Shown: positions 7,537 to 17,236, numbered from the stretch's first letter. The stretch: 53,241 bases of DNA from Anaerovibrio sp. JC8 (GCF_002100115.1 NZ_ANBM01000014.1:1-53241); one strand, 5' to 3'. Numbers and translations: made by a program. The notes: generated from the letters alone by a model not told the origin.

Positions 7537-7980
7537 TCACCAGATTTCCTTCATCCATTGTCTGTAGTTTGCTTCCAAAAACTTTATGATTAAATTAAAC
7601 ATTCCGTAAATTTCATCACCCAGAGTTGCAAAATCCTTCTCCTTGTCGCCGATGGTCGTCATGCACACATCCATAATCAATGCGCCGTTGCGATCATAAA
7701 ACAGCTTGAAGGGCTTGTAGTTCATGTTCTGGGTATTGGTCATATAAAGAAGCTGTACATCCTTATCCTGTTTCAGAGCGTTGTTAAGAATCAAAACCCT
7801 TATCACGGTAAATGCCGAGTCATCCAATATAACCATGAGAGGAAGCTGCTGTCCCTCCACCTGAATGTGGGATTGGAAGGTCACCGTATTCTGCTCGTCA
7901 TCAGGTACTTCCTCCACCTGAAATACCGTAACCTCCTTCTCCTTCAGATACTTTTTAAAAACTTTTGCTTTGGTATTCAT
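7537..7980 (-). CDS. YbjN-like domain protein
   Basis: A 147-residue soluble protein. Its N-terminus (KYLKEKEVTVFQVEE) and the alternating strand/helix pattern, with LPLMVILDDSAFTVIRV in the middle, resemble YbjN / type III secretion chaperone-like domains. Those are chaperone-fold proteins of mostly unknown function. The start at 7980 has an AAGGAG site; the upstream extension to 8016 does not. It lies just downstream of the autotransporter gene on the same strand, separated by a hairpin (about 8003-8042) without a T run. A role in autotransporter biogenesis is possible but unproven. Confidence 0.5.
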   Translation of the reverse strand: MNTKAKVFKKYLKEKEVTVFQVEEVPDDEQNTVTFQSHIQVEGQQLPLMVILDDSAFTVIRVLILNNALKQDKDVQLLYMTNTQNMNYKPFKLFYDRNGALIMDVCMTTIGDKEKDFATLGDEIYGMFNLIIKFLEANYRQWMKEIW

Positions 7981-8002
7981 AAAAAACTCCTTCCCCGTAA
8001 GA

Positions 8003-8042
8003 AATCCGCCTGTCAATTTTTTAGACCGACAAGCGGATTTTC
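8003..8042 (-). other. Inter-gene hairpin after the autotransporter
   Basis: On the minus strand AAATCCGC and GCGGATTT enclose a long hairpin that also pairs TGTC with GACA. It is followed by CTTAC rather than a T run, so it may be a weak terminator or a processing/stability stem between the autotransporter and the YbjN-like gene. Confidence 0.5.
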
Positions 8043-8089
8043 TTACTATTTGTACTATTCTTTTACTTACTTTAATATTAGATGAACTT

Positions 8090-11000
8090 TTAGAAGGTAT
8101 AGGCTACACTAACGCTGCCCATTACCCCCTGCTTCTTGCCGACGAAGCAGGTGAGATTGAGGTCTACTCCCCATGGGTTGTCAGCACTCGGACGCATAAA
8201 GGTTCCGATTTCACCGCGGACTCTGCCGCCGCCAATATCAGCACCACGAATGCTGAGACCGTTTACACGGCCAGTGGCCTTACCGTCCATCTCATACTCA
8301 TAAGCCAGACCGCCGTAGAAGTTCCACCGGTCATTCCTCTCGGTGTAGCGTGTCCCTATCCGTACCAGACTGCTGGTAACGGCATCAAGGCTGTAATCAG
8401 CACCAGCCACCGTAAAGTCTGTACCATTTCTGCGGTTGTAGAAATACTTGGCATAAACATCCAAAGAGCTGTTCTTATCCAGCTTCAGCTCCCTGCCCAC
8501 ACCAACATGGAAGCCGAAATAGTTAGTGTCGGTGTTGTAGCTGTAGGCATTGTTCATGTTATCCCGCAGGAGATTGTGGGCATCCTCATGAACTGTACCG
8601 GCACGGAGGCTGCCCTCCACATAGAGGCCCTTAGGAGTATACCACTTGGCCAGGAGGCCACCGCCGGTATAGCGGGTGCTGCCGTCGCCAGGCTGAGTAG
8701 CATCATTGAAGGTAGTATAGTTGCCGTTTCCATACTCGAAGAAGGCACCATACTCAAAGGAGGACTGCTTCTTCACGTTCTTGTGGCCCACTGCCAGAAT
8801 TGCATTCCAGGTACTTACATCAATATGGCTGCCGGTTTCCTGGGTCAGCTTGCCGCCACCCAGCTTGGCAAAGGAAGCCACGCCGTCAGTGCCGGTATTA
8901 ACAGGCAATGCCAGCCCGTCAGTAGCTGCGCCGATGTAGTCATTACCAACATTGAGAACCGTCATGGTAGCCTCTGCACCCATCAGAACGTTATGGGTCT
9001 GCTCAGTGGCCCTTACGTCTTTTACGTTGTAAACCACATTGCCCTTTTCATCAAGGGCCACCTTACCGGTTCCCTCTACTGCTATACCAATGGTAAAGTC
9101 GGAATCCTCATTGACCTTGGTTGCCTTGTTGGTCACTGTGGTCTGATCAAGAAGGGTCATGGTATCATCCTTGGCCACTACCTTGACCCCGGTGAAGGTC
9201 ACCTTGTTGGCGCTTACAGTGGTATTTGACAGGTCGCTGGCAGTACCATCAGTAATGGTAACCGCAGACTTGCTCTTGCTCCAAGGAACCACGGAGAAGT
9301 CCATGGCCTCAAAGTTGGAGATATTCTTTACCAGCTGGTCGCCGCCGGTCCATGGGGTATTGTTATAACCAATATTCAGTGTATTGCCGTTGTACTGCAG
9401 ATTGCCGCCTAAAAGGCCAGTGGCGGAAACATCTGCGGTACCAAAGAGATTAACTGTATTGTTCTGGGTAGTGCCGCTTACGCTGTAACCACCATATACG
9501 CCGCCATCAATGGTAACGCCCAGGGTTGCAGAAGTAATGGTATTACCCTTTACGGTGCCACCGCCAAGATTTACGGTGTTGTTGTTGGCTGTAGAGGTTC
9601 CGCCATAGCCGCCAATAACGCTGCCATTTACCGTACCACCGGTCAAGGTTACCGTATTGCCAGTAGCCGTGGTGGTGGCAAAGCCGCCGATAACGTGCTC
9701 AGTTACGTCACCCTTCAAGAGGGAAACGCTGTTGTTTAATGCCTCGTCACAGCCACCGCCGATAATACCAAGAACAGTACCTTCATGGAAGTATACCAGG
9801 TCATTGGAGGAGCGGATCTTGCTCTTGCCGCCGTATACATAGTCATCAATGGCTGCTTTCTTTACGGTAACAATATTGCCGTCAGCAGTGCCGTTCTCAC
9901 TGTAGCCGCCATAAACCGCACCCTTCACTGCCACATTGCCGTCAAGGGTTACATTGTTGGAGGCTGCCACACCGGTGCCATCGGTCTTGCCGCCGTATAC
10001 GCTGCCGCCTACACTGCCGCCGGATACAGTTGCCTCATTGGTGGAAACAGCACCTTCCTTGCTGTAACCACCCATTACGCTGCCACCAACATTGCTGTTG
10101 GTAACATTAACAGTATTCTGTACAGAAGTACCGCTTTCACTCTGGCCGCCGACCACGGAACCGCCTACAGTACTTCCATCAACAGTTGCCTTGTTTTCAT
10201 TGGAAGTGCCCTTGCCCTCGTTCCAGCCGCCGATTACATCCTTCTCTACCTTGCTGCCGCCAGTTACAGTGGTTTCATTCTGGTTGGTATCGCCATTCTT
10301 GCTATGGCCGCCAACTACGTTGCCGCCTATCTCGCTGCCGCCGGATACAGTAGTCTTGTTTTCGTTGGAAGTGCCGTCACCGTTGGACTTACCACCGGTA
10401 ACATCACCGCCCACCTTGCTGCCTTCAGTAACGGTGGTTTCGTTCTTGTTGGCATTGCCCTTTTCACTCTGGCCGCCGGTTACGTCACCATCTACCTGGC
10501 TCTTGCCTTCTACAGTGGTTTCATTGTCTGTGGAGTCGCCGTTGCCGCCGGAACGGCCGCCAGTTACGTTACCACCAATCTTGCTGCCGTTCTTGATGTC
10601 AACCTTGTTTTCCTTGGTTTCACCGTCGCCATCGGTCTTGCCGCCGTTTACATCGCCGCCGACTTCAGTGCCATCCAACGTGGTCTCATTGCCCTTGGAG
10701 CCGCCGCTGCCACCGGAGTGGCCACCGTTCACATCGCCGCCGATCTTACTGCCAGTCAGGATCACGTGGTTTTCTTCGGTATTGCCGCCGCCATCAGTCT
10801 TGCCGCCGTTTACATCGCCGCCGACTTCAGTGCCATCCAACGTGGTCTCATTGCCCTTGGAGCCGCCGCTGCCACCGGAGTGGCCACCGTTCACATCGCC
10901 GCCGATCTTACTGCCAGTCAGGATCACGTGGTTTTCTTCGGTATTGCCGCTGCCACCAGTCTTGCCGCCGTTCACATCACCATCCACTGTGCTGTCTTCC

Positions 11001-14000
11001 AGCGTGGTCGTGTTGCCCTTGGAGCCGCCATGGCCACCGAGGGTTTCACCACCGGTTACGGTGCCGTGGATTGTACCTCTCTTGATAATGACCTCGTTTT
11101 CCTCGGTGTTGCCGGTATCGCTCTGGCCACCGTTGGCATCACCGTCTATTTCACTGTCTTCCACATTCAGCTTGTTCTTGTTGGCATTGCCGTTCTCACT
11201 GGTACCACCGTTGGCATCACCGCCGGTGCCGTCATCGTTCTTCTGGATATGGGAGTTTTTAACCTTGGTTTCATTATCCTTGGCCTCGCCGTCACCTTCG
11301 GCCTTGCCGCCCGGAACATCGCCCTTATGAGGATTTTCGCCGTCTATTGTGGTCTCAACCTTCACGGCCTCCACAGGTGCCACCTGCTCATCAACGCCGC
11401 GGTCAACCACATACATCAGGCTCTTCGTAGCACTGTCCCAATAAGCATGGCCCTTGCCGGTCTTGCCGTTGTCCAGGGTAAAGATGCCCGCACGGGTCTT
11501 GTTGACGCTGTCACCAAAGTTGGATACCAGCTTCATGGTATCACCCTTGTTGAGAGTGCTTACCCCTGTAAAGAATACATTTTCTGCATTTACAAAGGCA
11601 TCACTATAAGCGATTTCTGTATTTGGACGGGCATAGGTGCTGTTCCAGCCCAGCTTGCCAACGTTAAGGTCAGAGGCCTTGTTGGAGGATACTGTGTAGA
11701 GTACATTGCCGCCAGTGGCAGACACATTGCCCGTCACTGCGCCCTTGACAGTCAGACCCGGATTGGCTGTGTAGGTGTAATTCAGCTTGCCGGTATCCTG
11801 GGCCCCAATATTATTCAAAGTATTATTGGCCTTCACCAGTGTCATGGAATCATTGGCAGCTGCCGTCTTTTTCTGGTCATCGGTCATGGTTACACCAAAG
11901 CCGGATTTATCCAGAGTCTTTACATTGGAGAAGTTGTACATGGCCTCGTGCTTATCCACCAGCACTGCACCCTTGTTATAGGTGACCTTGCCCAGCCCGA
12001 TAGTGTCTATGTAGGCCGCTCCTACGCTATACTGGAGAGCCGTACCGTCACTGCTGGCCTTCACGCCCTTGGCCTGCTTGCCGGATATGGTGATATTTTT
12101 CTCAGTTTCGCTGTAAGTGCCGCTTGGCTGATAAGCAATAGAGCTGTCAATTTTGGCATCACTAAAGAAGTCTGAACCAGCGGTCAGGATGTTATAATCA
12201 TTTATCTCTATAGGAGTATTAAAGCCGCTGCCAGTAACGGTAATGCCACCGTCCAGTTTCGACCAGCTGGCATCCACGGCACCAGTAGTGGTGGAACCGT
12301 CCCACTTGGAGATATCCACGCTGTCCAGTGTCTTTTTGTTTAGTTTATATTGAACTGCATTGCCTAATGTGCTTACTGTACCGGTCAAAGTACCGGAGAG
12401 AGTAGCTGCTTTATCTATGCCATAGCTAACCTTCTGGCTTACTTGGGAGCCCTTTACTGTAAGACCCTCCTGCAGTCCATTGGCACCGGTGAGCAATTCC
12501 CAAGTAGCCTCAGCATCATTAACATTAATGGTATTTACCTTATCCCCTGTAAAGGTGAATGTCAGCCCCGAGGCATCTACGCCATTGTTTCCGACATTAT
12601 TGAATGTATAGCCTGTGCCTGTAATGTTGCGGCCAGTGCCCCATTTCATTTCACCCAGGGTGATGGCATCTACGGACATGGACTCGGCATAGTATTTCAA
12701 GGTTGCGCCGCTGTCTTCCGTCTTAATACCGCCAGTTTTATTTCCTGCCAGAGTCACGCCATTTTGGGTATCGTCAGTAATCCGCTCACCGCTTTTGTAA
12801 GCCTTGGACCCGGATACGGTGCCGAAAGTGTTTGCCCCCAAGTTGTTAAAGAGGGTTTTATCTTCCGCCAGAGAAGCAAAATTCCCTGTCTCCACCGCTA
12901 TGTTGGTGCCTGTCCAGCTGGTAGGAAGGTTCATATTTTGCGTACCCGTCCAGCCATTAAGGTTCATGCTGCTAATGGTACCGCCAGTAATGGTACATTT
13001 TACATCAGTGCCAGATACCCCTACTGTACCCGTACCAGTACCTTTATAGGCAACACCATTGGTGTCGGTAAATTCCGCCGCCACGCTGGCATTGGTTGGC
13101 TGGGTTATCCCCACTGTACCAGAAAGATTCTTGGCACCAGTAATAAGATTAGTAGACGCATCAGGTGCTGTTGCTGTCCCCGTAAGGGTCAGACCAGAAG
13201 CGTTGATATTTGTTACTCCAGCGAAGTCATAGGCTGAGGTGGCTTCCCGTGGGGTATCCCATTTCATATCTCCCAAGGAAACAGTATTCACATCAAACTT
13301 TTCAGCATAATAAGTCAGCTTTTTGCCGCTGTCCTCGGCCTTTACACCGCCAGCTCTGTTGCCGCTCAGAGTAACCCCATTGACCGTATCATCGAAGGTG
13401 CCAGCATTTGTATATTTGATTGAAGCGTCAATGTTAGCATTACTGAACAGGTCTGTATTTGCAGTAAGAATATCTATGGAATCACCCGGATCTAGTTGAG
13501 GTTTAGTAAAAGCCCCCTCTACTGATGTACCATCTGCTTTTTTCGTCCAGCCAGTAAGAGTAGGAGTACCCGCCGTGCCTTCCCAAGCTGCAAGATTTAT
13601 ACTATTAATTGACTTACCAGTGGCAGTATAGCCAATTGTATCGGCCGACCGCGTAATATTACCACTAAGGATTGCACTGAGAGTTGCTCCATTAACAGTC
13701 TTTGTAAAATATTGTGTATGGCTGATAGGGTCCAAAGCTGTCATGCCCGTAGCATTAGCCAACAGCGTCATGCTGCCGCTGACATCCTCTGGATTGGTGA
13801 AGGCAAGATTGGTTTTATCTATGGTAGTACCTGAACCAAATTTGTATTGATTGGCAGTCAATGTCCTCGGGGTTGTTCCCCACGTAACATTACCAAAAGT
13901 CACCTTAGAAATGTTATTGGCAATAGTGTACGTGATTGCAGTTCCGCTATTCGCTACGGTATGTGTACGGGTGCCATCTAATCTGACAGTAGTTGACGCC

Positions 14001-15274
14001 GTATCATTGGTGATATTAGTGGATTTAACATCTTTTGAGGTATATGCTTTGATATCAGCAGCCGTATTGTTGTAATTTAGCTTTATACTTCCCAGACCAC
14101 CATTTGTAGCCGAAAGCAGTGTCATGGTACCATAATGGGAAATGTCAGTATCACCAAGAAGATTAGATGAACCGTGAATATCCAGTGTAACCTTATCTCC
14201 ACCACCTATTGTACCAGCTGTGAGTACTGTTCTGTCCTTTGAAAAGGCAAAATCGCTGGCAGTGGCAATCTTGTCAAAACCGGCAACATTATATTTTACA
14301 ACATTATTTTGGGCATTTTTCCCTAAATTAAGAGTATTGTTGGTGTAAATTGTTTGTGTACCACCAACCCTGCCTCCAAAAATCTGGGCAATATTTATTG
14401 TTCCGTTAAGGGTTACACTATTGCCTGTAGCTGTCTTACCATTAGTCTGAGCGTTCCCAGCAATAACTTCAGTGTAATCCGTATCAAATGTACCACCTGA
14501 TAATATTACCTCATTGCCAGTAGCATCTCCTGTCTCAGCATATCCACCATATATATACTGAAACGATCCAGACGAAGCCGGCTTAATAGTACCATTCGAT
14601 ATTGTCACTCTATTTTTCTTAGCATCGACTTGACCAAATCCACCATAGATTTTACCATTAATTTGAGCAGAGCTTCCTGAAATTGTAATTTTGTTATTGA
14701 AAGCACTTGATGTATAACCGCAGCCACCATATACATCGAAGTTTACTTTACCGCCGGTGATGGACACGGTGTTTCCATTATTCGAATTATTCTCATCACC
14801 AGCAATACCATATAAACTATAGCCACCAAAAACATAATCCGCTGTGCCGGCTGTCATGGAAAGACTATTTTTGGTGACATTTGAATATAATCCTCTTGCA
14901 AGTCCTCCATAAACCATATACACTTTGGCGTTGCCGCCGGCAATCCAAATTTGCCGATTGGAAACACCCTCAGACGGGTTATTGGAGAATCCACCAGCAA
15001 GCTCATAGCTATTCCAGGCTATCATACTAGAGTTATACTTTATTTTATATGCATCACTAACCGCATAAAAAATATAATGCTCAATCGTATTATGAGTATA
15101 CGTTCCAGTGTTACACCATGTATCCGAAGTAAAATCGCTCGGGCCCTGTAAAGGACCTATTTCTTTCTCTGTAGGATCTGCCTCGGCCACAGGCCCAAAA
15201 AGGCTCCCGCCGCCCAATATAAGTGCCGCCATGATAAGACGGGTCAATTCCTGCTTGCTTTTCTTGCTTTTCAT
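8090..15274 (-). CDS. Giant type Va autotransporter / adhesin-like protein
   Basis: 2394 residues. The N-terminus is a signal peptide (MKSKKSKQELTRLIMAALIL, cut near residue 32). A long passenger of short glycine-rich strand repeats follows (G-x-V-x-G-G-x-x motifs), as in right-handed beta-helix adhesins. Residues about 1300-1830 are dense G-G-D-V-N-G-G repeats rich in N, T and G, including a 162-bp tandem DNA repeat. The last 270 or so residues form an autotransporter barrel ending in VSVAYTF, with the terminal Phe expected for BAM recognition. An outer membrane is therefore present. A GGGAGGGGAG site precedes the start. The ligand is unknown. Confidence 0.9.
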   Translation of the reverse strand: MKSKKSKQELTRLIMAALILGGGSLFGPVAEADPTEKEIGPLQGPSDFTSDTWCNTGTYTHNTIEHYIFYAVSDAYKIKYNSSMIAWNSYELAGGFSNNPSEGVSNRQIWIAGGNAKVYMVYGGLARGLYSNVTKNSLSMTAGTADYVFGGYSLYGIAGDENNSNNGNTVSITGGKVNFDVYGGCGYTSSAFNNKITISGSSAQINGKIYGGFGQVDAKKNRVTISNGTIKPASSGSFQYIYGGYAETGDATGNEVILSGGTFDTDYTEVIAGNAQTNGKTATGNSVTLNGTINIAQIFGGRVGGTQTIYTNNTLNLGKNAQNNVVKYNVAGFDKIATASDFAFSKDRTVLTAGTIGGGDKVTLDIHGSSNLLGDTDISHYGTMTLLSATNGGLGSIKLNYNNTAADIKAYTSKDVKSTNITNDTASTTVRLDGTRTHTVANSGTAITYTIANNISKVTFGNVTWGTTPRTLTANQYKFGSGTTIDKTNLAFTNPEDVSGSMTLLANATGMTALDPISHTQYFTKTVNGATLSAILSGNITRSADTIGYTATGKSINSINLAAWEGTAGTPTLTGWTKKADGTSVEGAFTKPQLDPGDSIDILTANTDLFSNANIDASIKYTNAGTFDDTVNGVTLSGNRAGGVKAEDSGKKLTYYAEKFDVNTVSLGDMKWDTPREATSAYDFAGVTNINASGLTLTGTATAPDASTNLITGAKNLSGTVGITQPTNASVAAEFTDTNGVAYKGTGTGTVGVSGTDVKCTITGGTISSMNLNGWTGTQNMNLPTSWTGTNIAVETGNFASLAEDKTLFNNLGANTFGTVSGSKAYKSGERITDDTQNGVTLAGNKTGGIKTEDSGATLKYYAESMSVDAITLGEMKWGTGRNITGTGYTFNNVGNNGVDASGLTFTFTGDKVNTINVNDAEATWELLTGANGLQEGLTVKGSQVSQKVSYGIDKAATLSGTLTGTVSTLGNAVQYKLNKKTLDSVDISKWDGSTTTGAVDASWSKLDGGITVTGSGFNTPIEINDYNILTAGSDFFSDAKIDSSIAYQPSGTYSETEKNITISGKQAKGVKASSDGTALQYSVGAAYIDTIGLGKVTYNKGAVLVDKHEAMYNFSNVKTLDKSGFGVTMTDDQKKTAAANDSMTLVKANNTLNNIGAQDTGKLNYTYTANPGLTVKGAVTGNVSATGGNVLYTVSSNKASDLNVGKLGWNSTYARPNTEIAYSDAFVNAENVFFTGVSTLNKGDTMKLVSNFGDSVNKTRAGIFTLDNGKTGKGHAYWDSATKSLMYVVDRGVDEQVAPVEAVKVETTIDGENPHKGDVPGGKAEGDGEAKDNETKVKNSHIQKNDDGTGGDANGGTSENGNANKNKLNVEDSEIDGDANGGQSDTGNTEENEVIIKRGTIHGTVTGGETLGGHGGSKGNTTTLEDSTVDGDVNGGKTGGSGNTEENHVILTGSKIGGDVNGGHSGGSGGSKGNETTLDGTEVGGDVNGGKTDGGGNTEENHVILTGSKIGGDVNGGHSGGSGGSKGNETTLDGTEVGGDVNGGKTDGDGETKENKVDIKNGSKIGGNVTGGRSGGNGDSTDNETTVEGKSQVDGDVTGGQSEKGNANKNETTVTEGSKVGGDVTGGKSNGDGTSNENKTTVSGGSEIGGNVVGGHSKNGDTNQNETTVTGGSKVEKDVIGGWNEGKGTSNENKATVDGSTVGGSVVGGQSESGTSVQNTVNVTNSNVGGSVMGGYSKEGAVSTNEATVSGGSVGGSVYGGKTDGTGVAASNNVTLDGNVAVKGAVYGGYSENGTADGNIVTVKKAAIDDYVYGGKSKIRSSNDLVYFHEGTVLGIIGGGCDEALNNSVSLLKGDVTEHVIGGFATTTATGNTVTLTGGTVNGSVIGGYGGTSTANNNTVNLGGGTVKGNTITSATLGVTIDGGVYGGYSVSGTTQNNTVNLFGTADVSATGLLGGNLQYNGNTLNIGYNNTPWTGGDQLVKNISNFEAMDFSVVPWSKSKSAVTITDGTASDLSNTTVSANKVTFTGVKVVAKDDTMTLLDQTTVTNKATKVNEDSDFTIGIAVEGTGKVALDEKGNVVYNVKDVRATEQTHNVLMGAEATMTVLNVGNDYIGAATDGLALPVNTGTDGVASFAKLGGGKLTQETGSHIDVSTWNAILAVGHKNVKKQSSFEYGAFFEYGNGNYTTFNDATQPGDGSTRYTGGGLLAKWYTPKGLYVEGSLRAGTVHEDAHNLLRDNMNNAYSYNTDTNYFGFHVGVGRELKLDKNSSLDVYAKYFYNRRNGTDFTVAGADYSLDAVTSSLVRIGTRYTERNDRWNFYGGLAYEYEMDGKATGRVNGLSIRGADIGGGRVRGEIGTFMRPSADNPWGVDLNLTCFVGKKQGVMGSVSVAYTF
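10641..10964 (-). repeat. 162-bp tandem repeat inside the autotransporter
   Basis: Two nearly identical 162-bp units (10641-10802 and 10803-10964; 54 codons each) encode the same G-G-D-V-N-G-G block. A third, degenerate unit continues from 10965. Near identity over 162 bp while the rest of the passenger is divergent suggests recent duplication. Confidence 0.85.
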
Positions 15275-15313
15275 ATTACTCCCCTCCCTGGGCTATTTAC
15301 CGCTCAAAAACAC

Positions 15314-15377
15314 AAAAAGCCTCCCCTCAGGCCGCCGGCAAGCCGCAAGGGCTCACCAGCCTCCTGAGAGAAGGCTT
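15314..15377 (-). terminator. Attenuator-like hairpin in the autotransporter leader
   Basis: On the minus strand AAGCCT...AGGCTT close a long branched hairpin (15317-15377; CAGG/CCTG and GAGCC/GGCTT inside) followed by five T (15314-15318). It lies between a 31-codon leader ORF and the autotransporter start, 40 bases before the ATG, where an intrinsic terminator would attenuate expression. Confidence 0.6.
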
Positions 15378-15409
15378 ATTTACATAGTTATATACTTGTT
15401 GATAAGTGT

Positions 15410-15505
15410 CTACTGGAGTTGAACAGTTACCCCCCCCGCGAGGACAGACTCAGGCACAAAAAAACCGCCCTGCACGTTGGTTGTCAATAGCTTCTGCGCT
15501 TTCAT
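15410..15505 (-). CDS. Putative 31-residue leader ORF with a G8 tract
   Basis: ATG at 15505 with GGGAG ten bases upstream, 31 codons, TAG at 15410. The predicted peptide begins MKAQKLLTTNVQGGFFVPES and is unlike anything I recognise. The coding strand contains seven T in a row (nt 15458-15464) and eight G in a row (15430-15437), both prone to slippage. It precedes an attenuator-like hairpin and the autotransporter. Translation is not proven; it could be an uncoded leader. Confidence 0.35.
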   Translation of the reverse strand: MKAQKLLTTNVQGGFFVPESVLAGGVTVQLQ

Positions 15506-15554
15506 GCCCTGTCACTCCCTTCGGGTAATTTTAAAATACACTTATTTTTGTACA

Positions 15555-15588
15555 TCTTCGACATTGAAAACAAAAATCCTGCAAAGTT
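15555..15588 (-). promoter_or_regulatory. TTGCAGG-N15-GTCGAA motif, copy at the autotransporter leader
   Basis: Minus strand: TTGCAGG, 15 bases, GTCGAA, about 50 bases before the leader ORF. The identical arrangement occurs before the mini-chemoreceptor gene (52519-52546). It may be a promoter for an alternative sigma factor or an operator. Confidence 0.45.
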
Positions 15589-15607
15589 AATAACTATTAT
15601 ACATAAT

Positions 15608-15735
15608 TATCCGATGCTAACTGGTGCTAAGACTCCTTCTTCTTAGGTGGGAGTTAAGCACCAGTAACGCCCTGGGTAAAATTCAACTAAATTCAGTTGG
15701 AGTCAAAACTCCATCTGAATAAGTTATCATTTTAT
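15608..15735 (-). repeat. 128-bp structured dispersed repeat, copy 2
   Basis: Reverse-complement copy of 3371-3498, same length with no gaps. Its second hairpin reads CTGGTGCTTAACTCC...GGAGTCTTAGCACCAG; three base pairs differ from copy 1 with both partners changed. It lies inside the island between the HipA-like gene and the autotransporter leader. Confidence 0.85.
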
Positions 15736-15757
15736 CGGAATAAAGGCGGGGTTTCTT

Positions 15758-15784
15758 AAAAAAGCTCCCAGCCGAAGCTGGGAG
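15758..15784 (-). terminator. Strong terminator downstream of the HipA-like gene
   Basis: On the minus strand CTCCCAGC-TTCG-GCTGGGAG, a tetraloop hairpin, is followed by TTTTTT. The stretch 15785-16068 between it and the HipA-like stop is A/T-rich and I see no gene in it; a 60-codon ORF at 15727-15909 runs through the terminator and is rejected. Confidence 0.85.
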
Positions 15785-16068
15785 TCATTTGAAAATCCAA
15801 ATATTAAAAATAAAAATTTTGAAAGTAGATATCCAATACAATTTTCTTTAATAAAATTTAAGGTATAAACTTGGTATAAAATGACTGTACCAAGTATTGC
15901 GGACCTCAATATTTATACGATTAGCGCAGTTATCAGCATTTACTATCCAAAATTTATAGCTATATCCTTAGGTACCATGAATTCACATCCCTTAGAAAAC
16001 TAAAATATCTTTCCGTTTCTTTTACTTTTTTCGACATCAGATGACATAATCCTCTAAATCAGAGTTGC

Positions 16069-17199
16069 TTAGATAATAAGCCGTTCTATAATTTTATTTC
16101 TTGTGTACCTTAGATTATATTTCAACTGCTCTAATCTATCCAAATCAAAGAGTGGATTGGCTGTAAATACTTCATCTATCAGGGCATCCACCTTATCAGG
16201 AGAAAGTTTATCCAGTTCGAGGTTTGCGGTCTTTATGAGTTTTAACTGCTCCTCCTGTGTTTCCTTAAATGGCTTTGAAGGCTGCTTACGGAATTTCATC
16301 TGTTTATTGATTTTCTGATACCACAGGCTGTTTCCATTATCAAATATTGGAGCCATACCCAGGAATTTCTGAGTATTTACATCCCTAATAAAACCAAAAT
16401 TACCATAGTGACGGTCTGAATTATGAATTAGATAATCAAAAGCAAACATATTATCAATTTCTTTTGGCTCCACCACTATCTCCAGTTTTTCCATGCACCT
16501 CAGAAAATGCTGATAAGAGTCCTCATGGTTAAGTTTTGGTAAGACACTTCTTACTTCCAATGCCGGTACATATTCAGTATCCGTAGTTATAAAAGTCTCA
16601 CAGGTGCAATAAGCCTGCTCTGCCTCATCATCATAAACCAATTTATAGTCTACATGAGGCAACCCAAGTTCTGTCAGCAGCTTTGAAGCAAATACCTCGT
16701 TATAGGGCTGCTGGTCGTATGGCGCAGTCCCCTCTTTATACAGAATACGCTTGTTATCTTCAATGCACCAAAACTTAGGCAGTTCACCGTTTGAACTGCT
16801 GTCTGGTGAATAACTTGATTCCCCAAATTTTATTGATTTGAAACTCTGCTTTTTGAAATCGTTTTCAAACAGGTTCACATCTTCCCAGTCCAGCTCAAAG
16901 CCTTCAGGCTTGAACCAGTACTGGTCTGAAAGATTAAGGCCAAGGTTTTTAAATGAAATTGCTGCAGGTGTTTCTACACCATAGGCATTCAGCATAGCAG
17001 CCAAATCCTTGCGATTTACCGAAACACTGCGGTTATCAATCCAGTTTTTCAATGCAGAGGTGCTATCATGACTGTACTGAACGGATAATGGCAAATATTC
17101 CACATTAATTGTGGCAATCTTGTCTTGAATCCAACCAGAAACGGTATCTATATTAAAACTGCAAACAGGAATATCTTTGCACATTAAAGTTATTTTCAT
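16069..17199 (-). CDS. HipA-like Ser/Thr protein kinase, orphan
   Basis: 376 residues. The catalytic core is clear: LIHNSDRHYGNFG carries the HipA N-x-D-R-H-x-x-N catalytic loop, and PIFDNGNSLW the metal-binding D of the DFG-like segment. HipA toxins phosphorylate aminoacyl-tRNA synthetases or similar targets; others of this fold have unknown substrates. The start at 17199 has GGAGGG; a longer frame to 17268 is unsupported. No HipB-like antitoxin gene lies upstream or downstream, but palindromic sites overlap the promoter region. Lower GC than its surroundings. Kinase fold likely; toxin role uncertain. Confidence 0.75.
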   Translation of the reverse strand: MKITLMCKDIPVCSFNIDTVSGWIQDKIATINVEYLPLSVQYSHDSTSALKNWIDNRSVSVNRKDLAAMLNAYGVETPAAISFKNLGLNLSDQYWFKPEGFELDWEDVNLFENDFKKQSFKSIKFGESSYSPDSSSNGELPKFWCIEDNKRILYKEGTAPYDQQPYNEVFASKLLTELGLPHVDYKLVYDDEAEQAYCTCETFITTDTEYVPALEVRSVLPKLNHEDSYQHFLRCMEKLEIVVEPKEIDNMFAFDYLIHNSDRHYGNFGFIRDVNTQKFLGMAPIFDNGNSLWYQKINKQMKFRKQPSKPFKETQEEQLKLIKTANLELDKLSPDKVDALIDEVFTANPLFDLDRLEQLKYNLRYTRNKIIERLII

Positions 17200-17236
17200 A
17201 TAAGCCCTCCTTTCAATAATTGTTACCACAACTATT

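Noticed and set aside
10620-10980. A possible CRISPR array
   Set aside because: The 162-bp repeats are in frame and encode beta-helix strands; there are no short repeats with unique spacers and no cas genes in the window.
9785-12175. A 796-codon plus-strand ORF (and a 412-codon one at 10092-11330)
   Set aside because: Both run antisense through the repeat region of the autotransporter; the long open frames follow from its G/C-biased, stop-poor repeats. No start context or domains.
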